64,000 nucleotides of DNA from Bradyrhizobium sp. WSM471. Its GTDB lineage: Bacteria; Pseudomonadota; Alphaproteobacteria; Rhizobiales; Xanthobacteraceae. The stretch is from contig NZ_CM001442.1 in assembly GCF_000244915.1 (NCBI RefSeq), forward strand, positions 4,464,001 to 4,528,000, in the 5' to 3' direction. Shown here piece by piece: positions 33,641 through 43,000 of this stretch. The position numbers and the translations under genes were made by a program. Numbering within the stretch: position 1 is the first letter of the stretch; each line of letters starts with the position of its first letter. The notes under the pieces are model-generated. The model was not told the DNA's origin, did no database searches, and saw only the letters and a program-made list of their open reading frames with translations.

Positions 33641-34441
33641 TTACTTCTGGCCGGCGGGCGGCGTGCCCTGCTGCTCGAGCTTCTTGCGCTGCTCGTCAGC
33701 CTTCTTCTGAAGCTCTTCCTGAAGCTTCTTCTGGGTTTCCTCGAACACCTTCGGATCCGTCGGCGGACCGTCATAGGCCTTCTGGAATTCGCCGGCGAGC
33801 GGCAGCGGCAGGGTCAGCGGTGCGCCGTTGGCATTGATCGCCTGAACAACGAGGTTCTGGCCCTTCTTCATGTTGTTGATGAACTCGGGCGTGGCCTCGT
33901 AGTCGGACATGCAACCGTTCTGGAAGCAGATCACATACGGGCTCTGCAACGGCGGATTGTTGTCCACGATGATGCGGGTACCGTGCACCAGCTGCATGCC
34001 GAGCGGCAGCGTCACGCGCAGGATCTTCTTCGGCTCGCCTTCCGGCTCGATGATGACGGCCGCAATGACCGGCTGGCCCGACTCGATACGGCCGTCCTTG
34101 CCGGTGAAGCAGACCTGCTTGGCATTGGCGTCCTGGCCCTTGAGGCAGAACTTGGTCCAGGGGGCATAGATCAGCTGGATCTGCTGATCCGCCGGCTGGG
34201 CCGCGCCCTGCTGCGCCGGAGCGCCTTGGGCGGGAGCCGGCTGGGCGGGTGCCTGAGCGGCCGGGGCCGGCGCCTTTGGGGCGGCCTTCGGAGCGGCCTT
34301 CGGAGCCGCCTTGGGCGCGGGCGCACCCGGAGCGGGAGCCTGGGCCTCGGCGGCAAACGGGACGGCCAACGCCGTCGCCGTCAACAGGGCGAGAAGTCGC
34401 CCGCGCGGCCGGACGGACGCGGCCAAGTAACGGAAATTCAT
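33641..34441 (-). CDS. Invasion-associated locus B (IalB) family protein
   Basis: A 266-residue periplasmic protein with a signal peptide (LLALLTATALAVPFAAEA) and a Pro/Ala-rich region including PKAAPKAAPKAAPKAP. The IalB domain (about 85-230) has WTKFCLKGQDANAKQVCF, IRRL-like edge residues replaced by IESGQPVIAA, LGMQLVHGTRIIVD, and YVICFQNGCMSDYEA, with four Cys likely in two disulphides. The C-terminus is a charged helix with EETQKKLQEELQKKADEQ. IalB-like proteins are common in Rhizobiales. Their role in non-pathogens is unclear. Confidence 0.9.
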   Translation of the reverse strand: MNFRYLAASVRPRGRLLALLTATALAVPFAAEAQAPAPGAPAPKAAPKAAPKAAPKAPAPAAQAPAQPAPAQGAPAQQGAAQPADQQIQLIYAPWTKFCLKGQDANAKQVCFTGKDGRIESGQPVIAAVIIEPEGEPKKILRVTLPLGMQLVHGTRIIVDNNPPLQSPYVICFQNGCMSDYEATPEFINNMKKGQNLVVQAINANGAPLTLPLPLAGEFQKAYDGPPTDPKVFEETQKKLQEELQKKADEQRKKLEQQGTPPAGQK

Positions 34442-34700
34442 TGCGGAAAACCCTTTCTGAACGGGAAGCGCCCGAACCGCTTCGACGCACCGAGCCTGGC
34501 CACGTTGGGCGCGGCTCTCTCCCCGTCAAATGAGGCGGATAAGTGACGGCTCGGCGCTCGTGCGCGATTGCCCGCCTTCTTAACGTGGCCGACGAAAAGA
34601 TCAATGCCGACAAGCGTCTTTGGCCGCGCGCCGGCGTACGCCCCGGGGAAAATCCCTGTGATAGGATTCAGGCCTGCGGTCCTCGAATCAACGTGTGCAG

Positions 34701-36569
34701 ATGTTCATGTTCCAGCGCCTTCTCGAGGGCCGTCCTGAAGGTCTTTGCGTCCGCCTTCGTATCCTGGCTTTCGCCTTGGGGCTCCCGTTCGCCTTTGGGC
34801 TCCCGGTCAGCGGCGCAGGGGCCGAGGAAGCCCACGCCATCGCCATGCACGGCAAGCCGGCGATGCCTGCCGATTTCACCCACATGCCTTACGTCAATTC
34901 TGACGCCCCCAAGGGCGGCCGGTTGACCTGGGGCGTTCTCGGCACCTTCGACAGCCTCAATCCCTTCATCGTCAAGGGACTGGCCGTGCAGCAGATGCGG
35001 AACTACGTGGTCGAGAGCCTGCTCGCGCGCGGCAATGACGAGCCGTTCACGCTCTACGGCCTGCTCGCCAGATCGGTCGAGACCGATGACGCGCGCAGCT
35101 TTGTCACGTTTCACGTCGATCCCCGCGCCCGCTTCTCCGACGGCAAGCCGGTCCGCGCCGAGGACGTGCTGTTCTCCTGGCAGTTGCTGCGCGACCACGG
35201 CCGCCCCAACCACCGGCAATATTACAGCAAGGTCGCAAGCGCCGAGGCGCCGGATCCCCTCACCGTCCGCTTCGACCTTGCGGGAGCCAATGACCGCGAA
35301 CTGCCGCTGATCCTCGGCCTGATGCCGATCCTGCCGAAACACGCCGTCGACGTCGCGGCTTTCGAGGAGACGACGCTGACGGCCCCGGTCGGCTCCGGCC
35401 CCTACCGCGTCACCGCGGTGAGGCCCGGTGCCAGCGTGACGCTCACCCGCAATCCCGACTATTGGGGCCGTGACCTGCCCATCAATCGCGGGCTCTACAA
35501 TTTCGACGAGATCAGGCTCGACTATTTTCGCGAGGCCAACGGCCAGTTCGAAGCTTTCAAGCGCGGCCTCTATGATTTCCGCATCGAGCACGAGCCGCTG
35601 CGCTGGCACGACGGCTACGACTTTCCCGCGGCGAAGAATGGCGACGTGATCCGCGACACCTTCAAGCCGGGCATGCCGCAACCTTCCGAATTTCTGGTGT
35701 TCAACACGAGGCGTCCCATCTTCGCCGACATCCGCGTGCGCCAGGCGCTGACGCTGCTGTTCGATTTCGAGTTGGTCAACCGCAACTACTTCTTCAACCT
35801 CTACTCGCGCGTCGCCGGCTATTTTGCCGGCTCGGACCTGTCAGCGTATGGCAAGCCTGCGGATGCTCGCGAGCGCGAGTTGCTCAAGCCGTTCGCCGCG
35901 CAGATCCCGCCTGACATCCTGGACGGCAGCTACCGCCTGCCGGTAACCGACGGCTCTGGGCGCGACCGGACCACGCTGCGCGCGGCGCTGAAGCTGTTAT
36001 CGGAGGCCGGCTACGATCTCGACGGAACCGTGCTGCGCAACCGCGCGACCAAGGCGCCCTTCACCTTCGAGATCCTGGTCACGACCCGCGACCAGGAACG
36101 CGTCGCGCTTGCCTTCCAGCGCGACCTCAGGCGCGCCGGCATCGAGCCGAGCGTACGATCGGTCGACCCTGTGCAGTTCGACCAGCGCCGGCTCGCCTAC
36201 GAATTCGACATGATCCAGAACCGCTGGGACCAGTCGCTGTCGCCCGGCAACGAGCAATATTTCTACTGGGGGAGCGCTGCCGCCGACAATCCGGGCACCC
36301 GCAACTACATGGGGGCCAGGGATCCCGCGGTCGATGCGATGATTGCCGCACTGCTGGAAGCCCGTGAACATACGGATTTCGTATCCGCGGTACGGGCGCT
36401 CGATCGCGCTTTGATCTCCGGTTTCTATACAATCCCCCTGTTTAACGTATCCGAGCAATGGATCGCGCGCTGGAATCGGATAGAACGGCCAGAGGTCACC
36501 TCGCTGTCCGGCTATTTGCCGGAGACCTGGTGGTCGAAGGGGCAGCCGGAAGCTCATCAAGCAAAGTGA
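34701..36569 (+). CDS. Peptide ABC transporter substrate-binding protein, YejA-like (family 5)
   Basis: A ~622-residue extracellular solute-binding protein of family 5, closest in pattern to YejA (microcin C and oligopeptide importers). A signal peptide is visible (ILAFALGLPFAFGLPVSGAGA), followed by YVNSDAPKGGRLTWG and TFDSLNPFIVKG, typical of YejA. RFSDGKPVRAEDVLFSW is the family-5 core motif. Several starts are possible (GTG 34695, ATG 34701, ATG 34707), none with a good ribosome binding site. No YejB/E/F permease genes are adjacent. The next gene starts 4 bp after its stop. Confidence 0.88.
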   Translation: MFMFQRLLEGRPEGLCVRLRILAFALGLPFAFGLPVSGAGAEEAHAIAMHGKPAMPADFTHMPYVNSDAPKGGRLTWGVLGTFDSLNPFIVKGLAVQQMRNYVVESLLARGNDEPFTLYGLLARSVETDDARSFVTFHVDPRARFSDGKPVRAEDVLFSWQLLRDHGRPNHRQYYSKVASAEAPDPLTVRFDLAGANDRELPLILGLMPILPKHAVDVAAFEETTLTAPVGSGPYRVTAVRPGASVTLTRNPDYWGRDLPINRGLYNFDEIRLDYFREANGQFEAFKRGLYDFRIEHEPLRWHDGYDFPAAKNGDVIRDTFKPGMPQPSEFLVFNTRRPIFADIRVRQALTLLFDFELVNRNYFFNLYSRVAGYFAGSDLSAYGKPADARERELLKPFAAQIPPDILDGSYRLPVTDGSGRDRTTLRAALKLLSEAGYDLDGTVLRNRATKAPFTFEILVTTRDQERVALAFQRDLRRAGIEPSVRSVDPVQFDQRRLAYEFDMIQNRWDQSLSPGNEQYFYWGSAAADNPGTRNYMGARDPAVDAMIAALLEAREHTDFVSAVRALDRALISGFYTIPLFNVSEQWIARWNRIERPEVTSLSGYLPETWWSKGQPEAHQAK

Positions 36570-36573
36570 CGCC

Positions 36574-38076
36574 GTGAACCAGCCAGCCGTATCGCCGACG
36601 CTCGACACGCTGTTTCAGCGCACGCTGATGCGGCAGCCGCACGCGACCGCTCTGCTCGACCCCCTGAACAAGTTCCGCGTGACCGGGCACCAGCCGCGGC
36701 GGATGAGCTATGCCGAGGCTGACACGGCCATCGAGGCGCTGTCCGCCTATTTCGTCGAATCGGGCCTGCCGGCCAATTCCGTCATCGCCATCCAGCTGCC
36801 GAATACGGTCGAGTTCGTGCTCACCGTTCTCGCCGCCCATCGCGCCGGCCTCGTCGTCGCCGTGCTGCCGCTGCTCTGGCGCCATGCCGAACTGACCGCC
36901 GCTCTCAACCGCACCGCGGCGCGCGCCATCGTCACCATGAGCACGGTCGACGGCGTCAGCTATGCCGATCTCGCCATGCACGCGGCCGCGGAGGCCTTCT
37001 CGATCCGCCATGTCTGCGGCTTCGGCACCAACCTGCCCGAAGGCATGGCCTCGCTCGACGACGTGCAGGCCCGTCCGCCCGGCACCGCGCGCGCCGTGAT
37101 TCAGGATGGTCGCAAGGCGGCGATGATCTCCTTCGACGTCACCGCGGAAGGCTTTCGTCCGGTGCCGCGGCCGCATTTCAGCCTGATCGCCGGGGGGCTC
37201 GCGATGTCGCTGGAAGCCGACATCAGGCAGGGCGCGACCGTGATGGCGGCGTTCACGCCGATGTCGTTCGCAGGGCTCGCCTCCTCGCTCGCGGTGTGGC
37301 TGCTGTGCGGCGGCACGCTGGCGCTGCATCATCCGTTCGAGAACGACGTGCTGGAGCAGCAGGTCAACGCGCACGAATGCGACGTGCTGATCGCACCGGC
37401 ACAGTTCGCCCAGCGGCTCGGCGATTCCGAACTGGCGGCGCGGATGCCGACCTTGCGCAACGTCATCGGCCTGTGGCGTGCCCCCGAGCAGGTGGCGGCG
37501 AGCGAGGCATGGATCGCGCCTCACGCGCCGTTCACTGACGTCTATCTGTTCGGCGAGGCCGGATTGTTCGGCGCCCGGCGTGGCGAGGACGGCATGCCGG
37601 TGCCGGTGATGCCGGGACCGCACGGCGCGCCGCGCGAGCAGTCGGGTTCGTCGATCGCCGGCGAGATTCTGCTGACACCGAAGGGCACGCTCGGCCTGCG
37701 CGGCCCGATGGTGCCGATCGCGGCCTACGCCCCTCCGCCGCCGGTCGGCGACAGCCTGATCGCGCAGCCGCCACGCGACTATGTCGACACCGGCTATGCC
37801 GCACGGCTCGACCGCCCCAGCGGCGCGATCTGCATTACCGCGCCGCCCTCCGGGATCATGGCCGTCGGCGGCTACCGCTTCCTCTCCAACGACCTCCAGG
37901 AATGGGCGCGCCGGCTCGGCCAGGGCGCCCTGCTGACCGCGCTGCCCGACCGGCTCTCCGGTCACCGGCTCGCGGGCCGGGCCCAGGACAATGCCCGCGC
38001 CCGCGAAGCGCTCAGCGAACTCGGGCTTAACCCCCTGATGGTCGAGGCTTTTCGCGACCGGTCCGGGCCGGGTTGA
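36574..38076 (+). CDS. Degenerate AMP-binding (acyl-CoA synthetase-like) protein
   Basis: A 500-residue protein with the ANL adenylation fold: MSYAEADTAIEALSAYF, IAIQLPNTVEFVLTVLAAHRAG and a C-terminal YVDTGYAARLDRPSGAI. The hallmark P-loop (T/S-SGTTGxPKG) is missing: the corresponding place reads MISFDVTAEGFRPVPRPH. The YGxTE-like motif is reduced to YLFGEAGLFG, and the C-terminal lid with its catalytic Lys is short. It is unlikely to activate acids in the usual way and may be a pseudoenzyme. GTG start, 4 bp after the YejA-like gene, so co-translated. Confidence 0.75.
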   Translation: MNQPAVSPTLDTLFQRTLMRQPHATALLDPLNKFRVTGHQPRRMSYAEADTAIEALSAYFVESGLPANSVIAIQLPNTVEFVLTVLAAHRAGLVVAVLPLLWRHAELTAALNRTAARAIVTMSTVDGVSYADLAMHAAAEAFSIRHVCGFGTNLPEGMASLDDVQARPPGTARAVIQDGRKAAMISFDVTAEGFRPVPRPHFSLIAGGLAMSLEADIRQGATVMAAFTPMSFAGLASSLAVWLLCGGTLALHHPFENDVLEQQVNAHECDVLIAPAQFAQRLGDSELAARMPTLRNVIGLWRAPEQVAASEAWIAPHAPFTDVYLFGEAGLFGARRGEDGMPVPVMPGPHGAPREQSGSSIAGEILLTPKGTLGLRGPMVPIAAYAPPPPVGDSLIAQPPRDYVDTGYAARLDRPSGAICITAPPSGIMAVGGYRFLSNDLQEWARRLGQGALLTALPDRLSGHRLAGRAQDNARAREALSELGLNPLMVEAFRDRSGPG

Positions 38077-38161
38077 GGGTCATTTCGACGGTTCCATTGA
38101 CGCTGCATTAAGGCGGCGGGACTAGATTGCGCGGCACCTGTCGCGTGATCAGAGCTCCTCG

Positions 38162-39388
38162 ATGTCCCAGGCCGGCCCGATCCTGTTTGTGTCCAATGCC
38201 GAGCGGCCGGCCTTCATTGCGGCGCTGGACGAGGCGCGATTCTTCCCCGTGATCGACACCAGCTGGGCCGGCGCGGTGCGCGCGGTCGAAGAGGTACAGC
38301 CGGCCGCGGTTCTCGCCGCGATGCACACCGGGCACGAGCCGCATCTGGCGCCGCTCGCCAAGAAGATCGCGGAGCAATCGCCTTACCTTCCCTTCGTGGC
38401 GCTGGATGCGGCGGGCGCGCTCCCTCACAACGCCCTGCCCTTCTCTTCCTCGCGCGCCGGCCATTCCGAACGCCTGATCGCGCGGCTTCGCGCCGCACTA
38501 CGGATTCGCACGCTCCATGCCACGGTGCTGCGCCGGCTGCCCGAGGTGAAAGTCGCGCTGCCGGAGGCCGATCCCGTTCGCGATGCCACGGTGCTTCTGA
38601 TCGGTCGCGGCGCGGCTTACCCCGCGCTTTCCGTTGCGCTCGGCGAGCGCGTCGGCGTCATCGGGGCGCTCTCGATCGAGGCGGCGGCCAAGCATCTCAA
38701 CACCCGCGATCTCGACGGCGTCGTGCTCGCCGAAGGTTTTACCCCCCGCGTGACCGATGCCTTCCTCACGGTGCTCGCCGAGGACACCCGCTTCCGCAGC
38801 CTGCCCGTGATCGTCACTGCGCATCAGTTGACGCAGACCTACGACCTGCCCAATCTCGAGCTGATCCCGGGCGAGCCGGCGAAGGTCGCCGCCAACGCGC
38901 TGCCCCTGATCCGCCAGCACGCCATGGAAGCCCAGCTGAGCCGCACGCTGCGCTCGATTGATGCCGGCGGCTGGCTCGATCCGCGCAGCGGCCTGCTCAC
39001 GGCGGAAGCTTTTGCGCGCGATTTTGCCAAGACGGTCGAGCAGACGCTGGCCCGCGGCGGCGGCCTCTCGGTCGCGCGCTTCGCCTTCGACCCCGGCAAT
39101 TCCCGCGCCCAGCTCGATGCCGCCCGCATTCTCAGCCGCCTGATGCGGCAGATGGATTTTGGCGTGGCGCAGAAGGACGGCTCGGTCATCGTCGTGTTCG
39201 CCGAGACCGACTTCCGCACCGCCCACATGATCGCCCGCCGTCTCTCCGCGGTGATGCGGCACACGTCGAACGGCAAGCACGAGATGCGCAGCGATCCCGT
39301 CGTCTCGGTGGATTCGCTGTCGCCATCGGATACGGCAAGGTCGCTGCTGGGACGGCTGTCGGCCGACGCGTCGCGCGCGGCGTCGTAG
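38162..39388 (+). CDS. Receiver-like protein with degenerate GGDEF domain
   Basis: A 408-residue cytoplasmic protein. Two receiver-like folds seem present (about 1-120 and 140-255), starting with ILFVSNAERPAF and VLLIGRGAAY; clear phospho-acceptor Asp residues are not evident. The C-terminal ~150 residues start like a GGDEF domain (LDPRSGLLTAEAFARDF, the DxLTGLxNRRxF pattern). The catalytic GG(D/E)EF is replaced by QKDGSVIVVFAET, so cyclase activity is unlikely. It may bind a nucleotide or act as a scaffold. It lies 85 bp after the degenerate AMP-binding gene. Confidence 0.7.
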   Translation: MSQAGPILFVSNAERPAFIAALDEARFFPVIDTSWAGAVRAVEEVQPAAVLAAMHTGHEPHLAPLAKKIAEQSPYLPFVALDAAGALPHNALPFSSSRAGHSERLIARLRAALRIRTLHATVLRRLPEVKVALPEADPVRDATVLLIGRGAAYPALSVALGERVGVIGALSIEAAAKHLNTRDLDGVVLAEGFTPRVTDAFLTVLAEDTRFRSLPVIVTAHQLTQTYDLPNLELIPGEPAKVAANALPLIRQHAMEAQLSRTLRSIDAGGWLDPRSGLLTAEAFARDFAKTVEQTLARGGGLSVARFAFDPGNSRAQLDAARILSRLMRQMDFGVAQKDGSVIVVFAETDFRTAHMIARRLSAVMRHTSNGKHEMRSDPVVSVDSLSPSDTARSLLGRLSADASRAAS

Positions 39389-39487
39389 TCATCCGCCAGC
39401 GCCCGCTGCCGTCGGAGCTCGACTGCTCATATATGGAATCGTTGCGTGACCGTTCGCATTCTCATTCGCGGCGGGCGACAGCCGGCG

Positions 39488-39520
39488 CAAAAAACCCGCG
39501 GCCGATAAACGGTCGCGGGT
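39488..39520 (-). terminator. Intrinsic terminator after the cold shock gene
   Basis: On the minus strand ACCCGCGACCG pairs with CGGCCGCGGGT around TTTAT (one bulge) and runs into TTTTTTGCGC. It lies 65 bp beyond the cold shock gene stop. Confidence 0.8.
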
Positions 39521-39584
39521 CCAAAGATCCGAAGCTCTGCCAGTACATCCGTGGTCAAAGCAACGTCATTGAGATTGCGGCAGC

Positions 39585-39794
39585 CTATGCGGCGCGCAGA
39601 TCTTCAGCAGCAGACTTGCCGGTCCGGCGATCTGCAACGATTTCGAAGGAAACCTTCTGCCCTTCGTTGAGGGTATTCATGCCGGCGCGTTCAACGGCGC
39701 TGATATGAACGAAGACATCCTGGCTGCCCTCGTCCGGCTGAATGAATCCGAAGCCCTTTTGGCTGTTAAACCACTTCACAGTTCCCGTCGTCAT
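39585..39794 (-). CDS. cspA: Cold shock protein (CspA family)
   Basis: A 69-residue single cold-shock (OB-fold) domain: [15 protein letters not shown] covers RNP1 (KGFGFIQ) and DVFVHIS is RNP2. These proteins bind single-stranded RNA and DNA and melt RNA structure, usually induced by cold or in stationary phase. The 242-bp gap upstream (39795-40036) holds no gene and may include a long structured 5' leader as in other csp genes; I could not fix its start. Which paralogue this is cannot be told, so the symbol is generic. Confidence 0.95.
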   Translation of the reverse strand: MTTGTVKWFNSQKGFGFIQPDEGSQDVFVHISAVERAGMNTLNEGQKVSFEIVADRRTGKSAAEDLRAA

Positions 39795-40036
39795 GGGGAT
39801 CGTCCTTTAAGATAGATAAACGTTTAGCCGCGCTCAGAAGCGCGGCGTGTGTCGTCGAGATCTGGAGGGAGGGTCGTCAGTCAGGCGCGCTTTTCAGCGG
39901 CGAGGCCAAGTCGTTCGGCCGAAACTCGATAGACTGAACGTAGCAACTGTTCGATCATTCCGCAAGTGATCATATGTCGCTGTTCGGGGATCCGGATGCG
40001 GCGCGTCGTTTCGCGCCGCGCCGCCTCCGGAAACTT

Positions 40037-43000
40037 CTACGCCGCCTTCTTGCTCTGCGCGAGCTGCGCCAGCTGGCGCATGATCTCGGTGGTGCCGGCG
40101 AGACGCTCTTCCGGCGTCTCCCAGTCCTGCAGGAACACCACCTTCATGTCGGGCCGCACCTTCGCGGCCTGGCCGTGGCTGCGGATGAAGCTCACCAGGC
40201 GATCGGGGTGAGCAAAGGAATTGTCGCGGAAGGCGATGACGGCGCCCTTCGGGCCGGCGTCGATCTTGCCGACATTGGCCTGCCGGCAGAACGCCTTGAT
40301 CGCGGCGACCTTGAACAGATAGCGCACCTCGTCCGGCAGCACGCCGAAACGATCGCGCATCTCGGCGCCGAAGTTCTCGATCTCCTCCTCGCTGTCGAGG
40401 TCGGCGAGCCGCCGGTAGAGCGACAGCCGCACCGAGAGATCGCCGACATAGTCCTCCGGTATGAGCACGGGCATGCCGATCGTGATGGTCGGCGACCAGC
40501 GATCGGCGGCGGGCTCCGACACGCCAGCCTTGAGGTTGACGATCGCCTCCTCCAGCATCGACTGGTAGAGCTCGAAGCCGACCTCCTTGATATGGCCGGA
40601 CTGCTGCTCGCCCAGGATGTTGCCGGCGCCGCGGATATCGAGGTCGTGCGAGGCGAGCTGGAAGCCTGCGCCCAGCGTCTCCAGCGATTGCAGCACCGTG
40701 AGCCGGCGCTCGGCCTGCGCCGTGATCTTCTGCTGCGCCGGCAGCGTGAACAGCGCATAGGCCCGCAGCTTGGAACGGCCGACGCGGCCACGGAGCTGAT
40801 AGAGTTGGGCGAGGCCGAACATGTCGGCGCGATGCACGATCAGCGTGTTGGCGTTGGGGATGTCGAGGCCGGATTCCACGATCGTGGTCGACAGCAGGAT
40901 GTCGAACTTGCCGTCGTAGAACGCGGTCATGATGTCCTCGATCACGGCGGGCGGCATCTGCCCGTGCGCGACCGCGACCTTCATCTCCGGCACGTTCTTG
41001 TCGAGGAAGTCCTTGACCTCGGCGAGGTCGTCGATACGCGGCACCACGTAGAACGCCTGGCCGCCGCGATAGCGCTCGCGCAGCAGCGCCTCGCGGATCA
41101 TCAGCGGATCGTGCGGGGCGACGAAGGTGCGGACCGCGAGGCGGTCGACCGGGGGCGATGCGATGATCGAGAGCTCGCGCACGCCGGTGAGCGCCAATTG
41201 AAGCGTGCGCGGGATCGGCGTCGCCGACAGCGTCAGCACGTGCACCTCGGCGCGGAGCTGCTTCAGCCGCTCCTTGTGGGTGACGCCGAAATGCTGCTCC
41301 TCGTCGACGATCAGCAGCCCGAGATCGCGGAACTTGATCGACTTGCTGAGCAGCGCGTGGGTGCCGACGACGATATCGACCGCGCCGTCGGTGAGGCCCT
41401 TCTTGACCAGATTGAGCTGCTTGGCCGGGACCAGCCGCGAGGCCTGCGCCACCTGCACCGGGAAACCCTTGAAACGCTCGGTGAACGTCTTGTAGTGCTG
41501 ACGGGCGAGCAGCGTGGTCGGAACCACGACCGCGACCTGCTTGCCTTCGAGCGCCACCGCGAAGGCGGCGCGCAAGGCCACCTCGGTCTTGCCGAAGCCG
41601 ACGTCGCCGCAGATCAGCCGGTCCATGGGACGGCCGAGCTCGAGGTCCTTCAGCGTGGACTCGATCGCGCCAAGCTGATCCTCGGTCTCGTCATAGGGGA
41701 AGCGCGCGCAGAACTCGTCATAGAGGCCCGGCTGCACCGGCAGCTTTGGCGCCTCGTGCAGGTGGCGCTCGGCGGCGATCTTGATCAGCTCGCCCGCGAT
41801 CTCGCGGATGCGGTTCTTGAGCTTGGCCTTGCGCGTCTGCCAGCCCGAGCCGCCGAGACGATCGAGTTCGACCGAGGTCTGGTCGGAGCCATAGCGCGAC
41901 AGCAGCTCGATGTTCTCGACCGGCAGGAACAGCTTGGTCTCGGCGGCATAATGCAGCTCGAGGCAGTCATGTGGCGCGCCGGCGACGTCGAGCGTCTGCA
42001 AGCCGATGAAGCGGCCGATGCCGTGATCGACGTGAACCACGATGTCGCCGGCGGCGAGGCTCGTCACCTCCGAGATGAAATTGTCGAGCTTGCGGCTCGC
42101 CTTGCGCGGCCGGACCAGGCGATCGCCAAGGATATCCTGCTCGCTGATGAGCGCGATCTCGTCGGTCTCGAAACCGCTTTCAAGGCCGAGCACGGCGAGC
42201 ATGGTCTCGTTGCGCGGGGTCGCCTGCACCGTGCGCCAGCTGTTGACGCTGGTCACAGGCGTGAGCTTGTGATCGCGCAGCATCGAAATCATGCGGTCGC
42301 GCGAGCCCTCCGTCCAGAGCGCGATGACCACCTTCTTGCGGCTTGTCAGCAGCCCATGCACATGTGCGACGACGGCTTCGAAGACATTGACCTTATTGTC
42401 GTTGCGCTCCGGGGCGAAGTCTCGTCCCTTGCGTGCGCCGGCATCGACCACGCTGGTACCATCGGCAGGCACCGAAAACTGCGTCAGCCGCACCAACGGC
42501 ATCCCGCTCTCGCGCTTGCCCCACTCCTCCTCGGTCAGATAGAGCCTGTCAGGCGGCAGCGGCTTGTAGATGGCACCGCCGCCCGGATGCTCCATGGCAT
42601 CGCGGCGGGCCTGGTAATAGTCGAGGATCTGCTTGAAGCGCTCGCGGATGGCGTCCTCGGCCTGCGGCTCGATCGCGACGGCTGCCCCTTGCAGATAGTC
42701 GAACAGCGTATCCATGCGGTCCTGGAACAGCGGCAGCCAATGCTCCATGCCGGGATGACGGCGCCCCTCGCTGACGGCCTCGTAGAGCGCATCGTCGCGC
42801 TCGGGCGCGCCGAACTCGGCGACATAGCCCATGCGAAAGCGACGGATGGTGTCGGTGACGAGCTGGAATTCGGAGATCGGCACGAGATCGAGCGCGCGCA
42901 TGTCGAGCAGCGTGCGCTGGGTCTCGGCATCGAAGGTGCGGATCGATTCCAGGCTGTCGCCGAAGAAATCGAAACGGACGGGCTGGTCGAGGCCGGCCGG

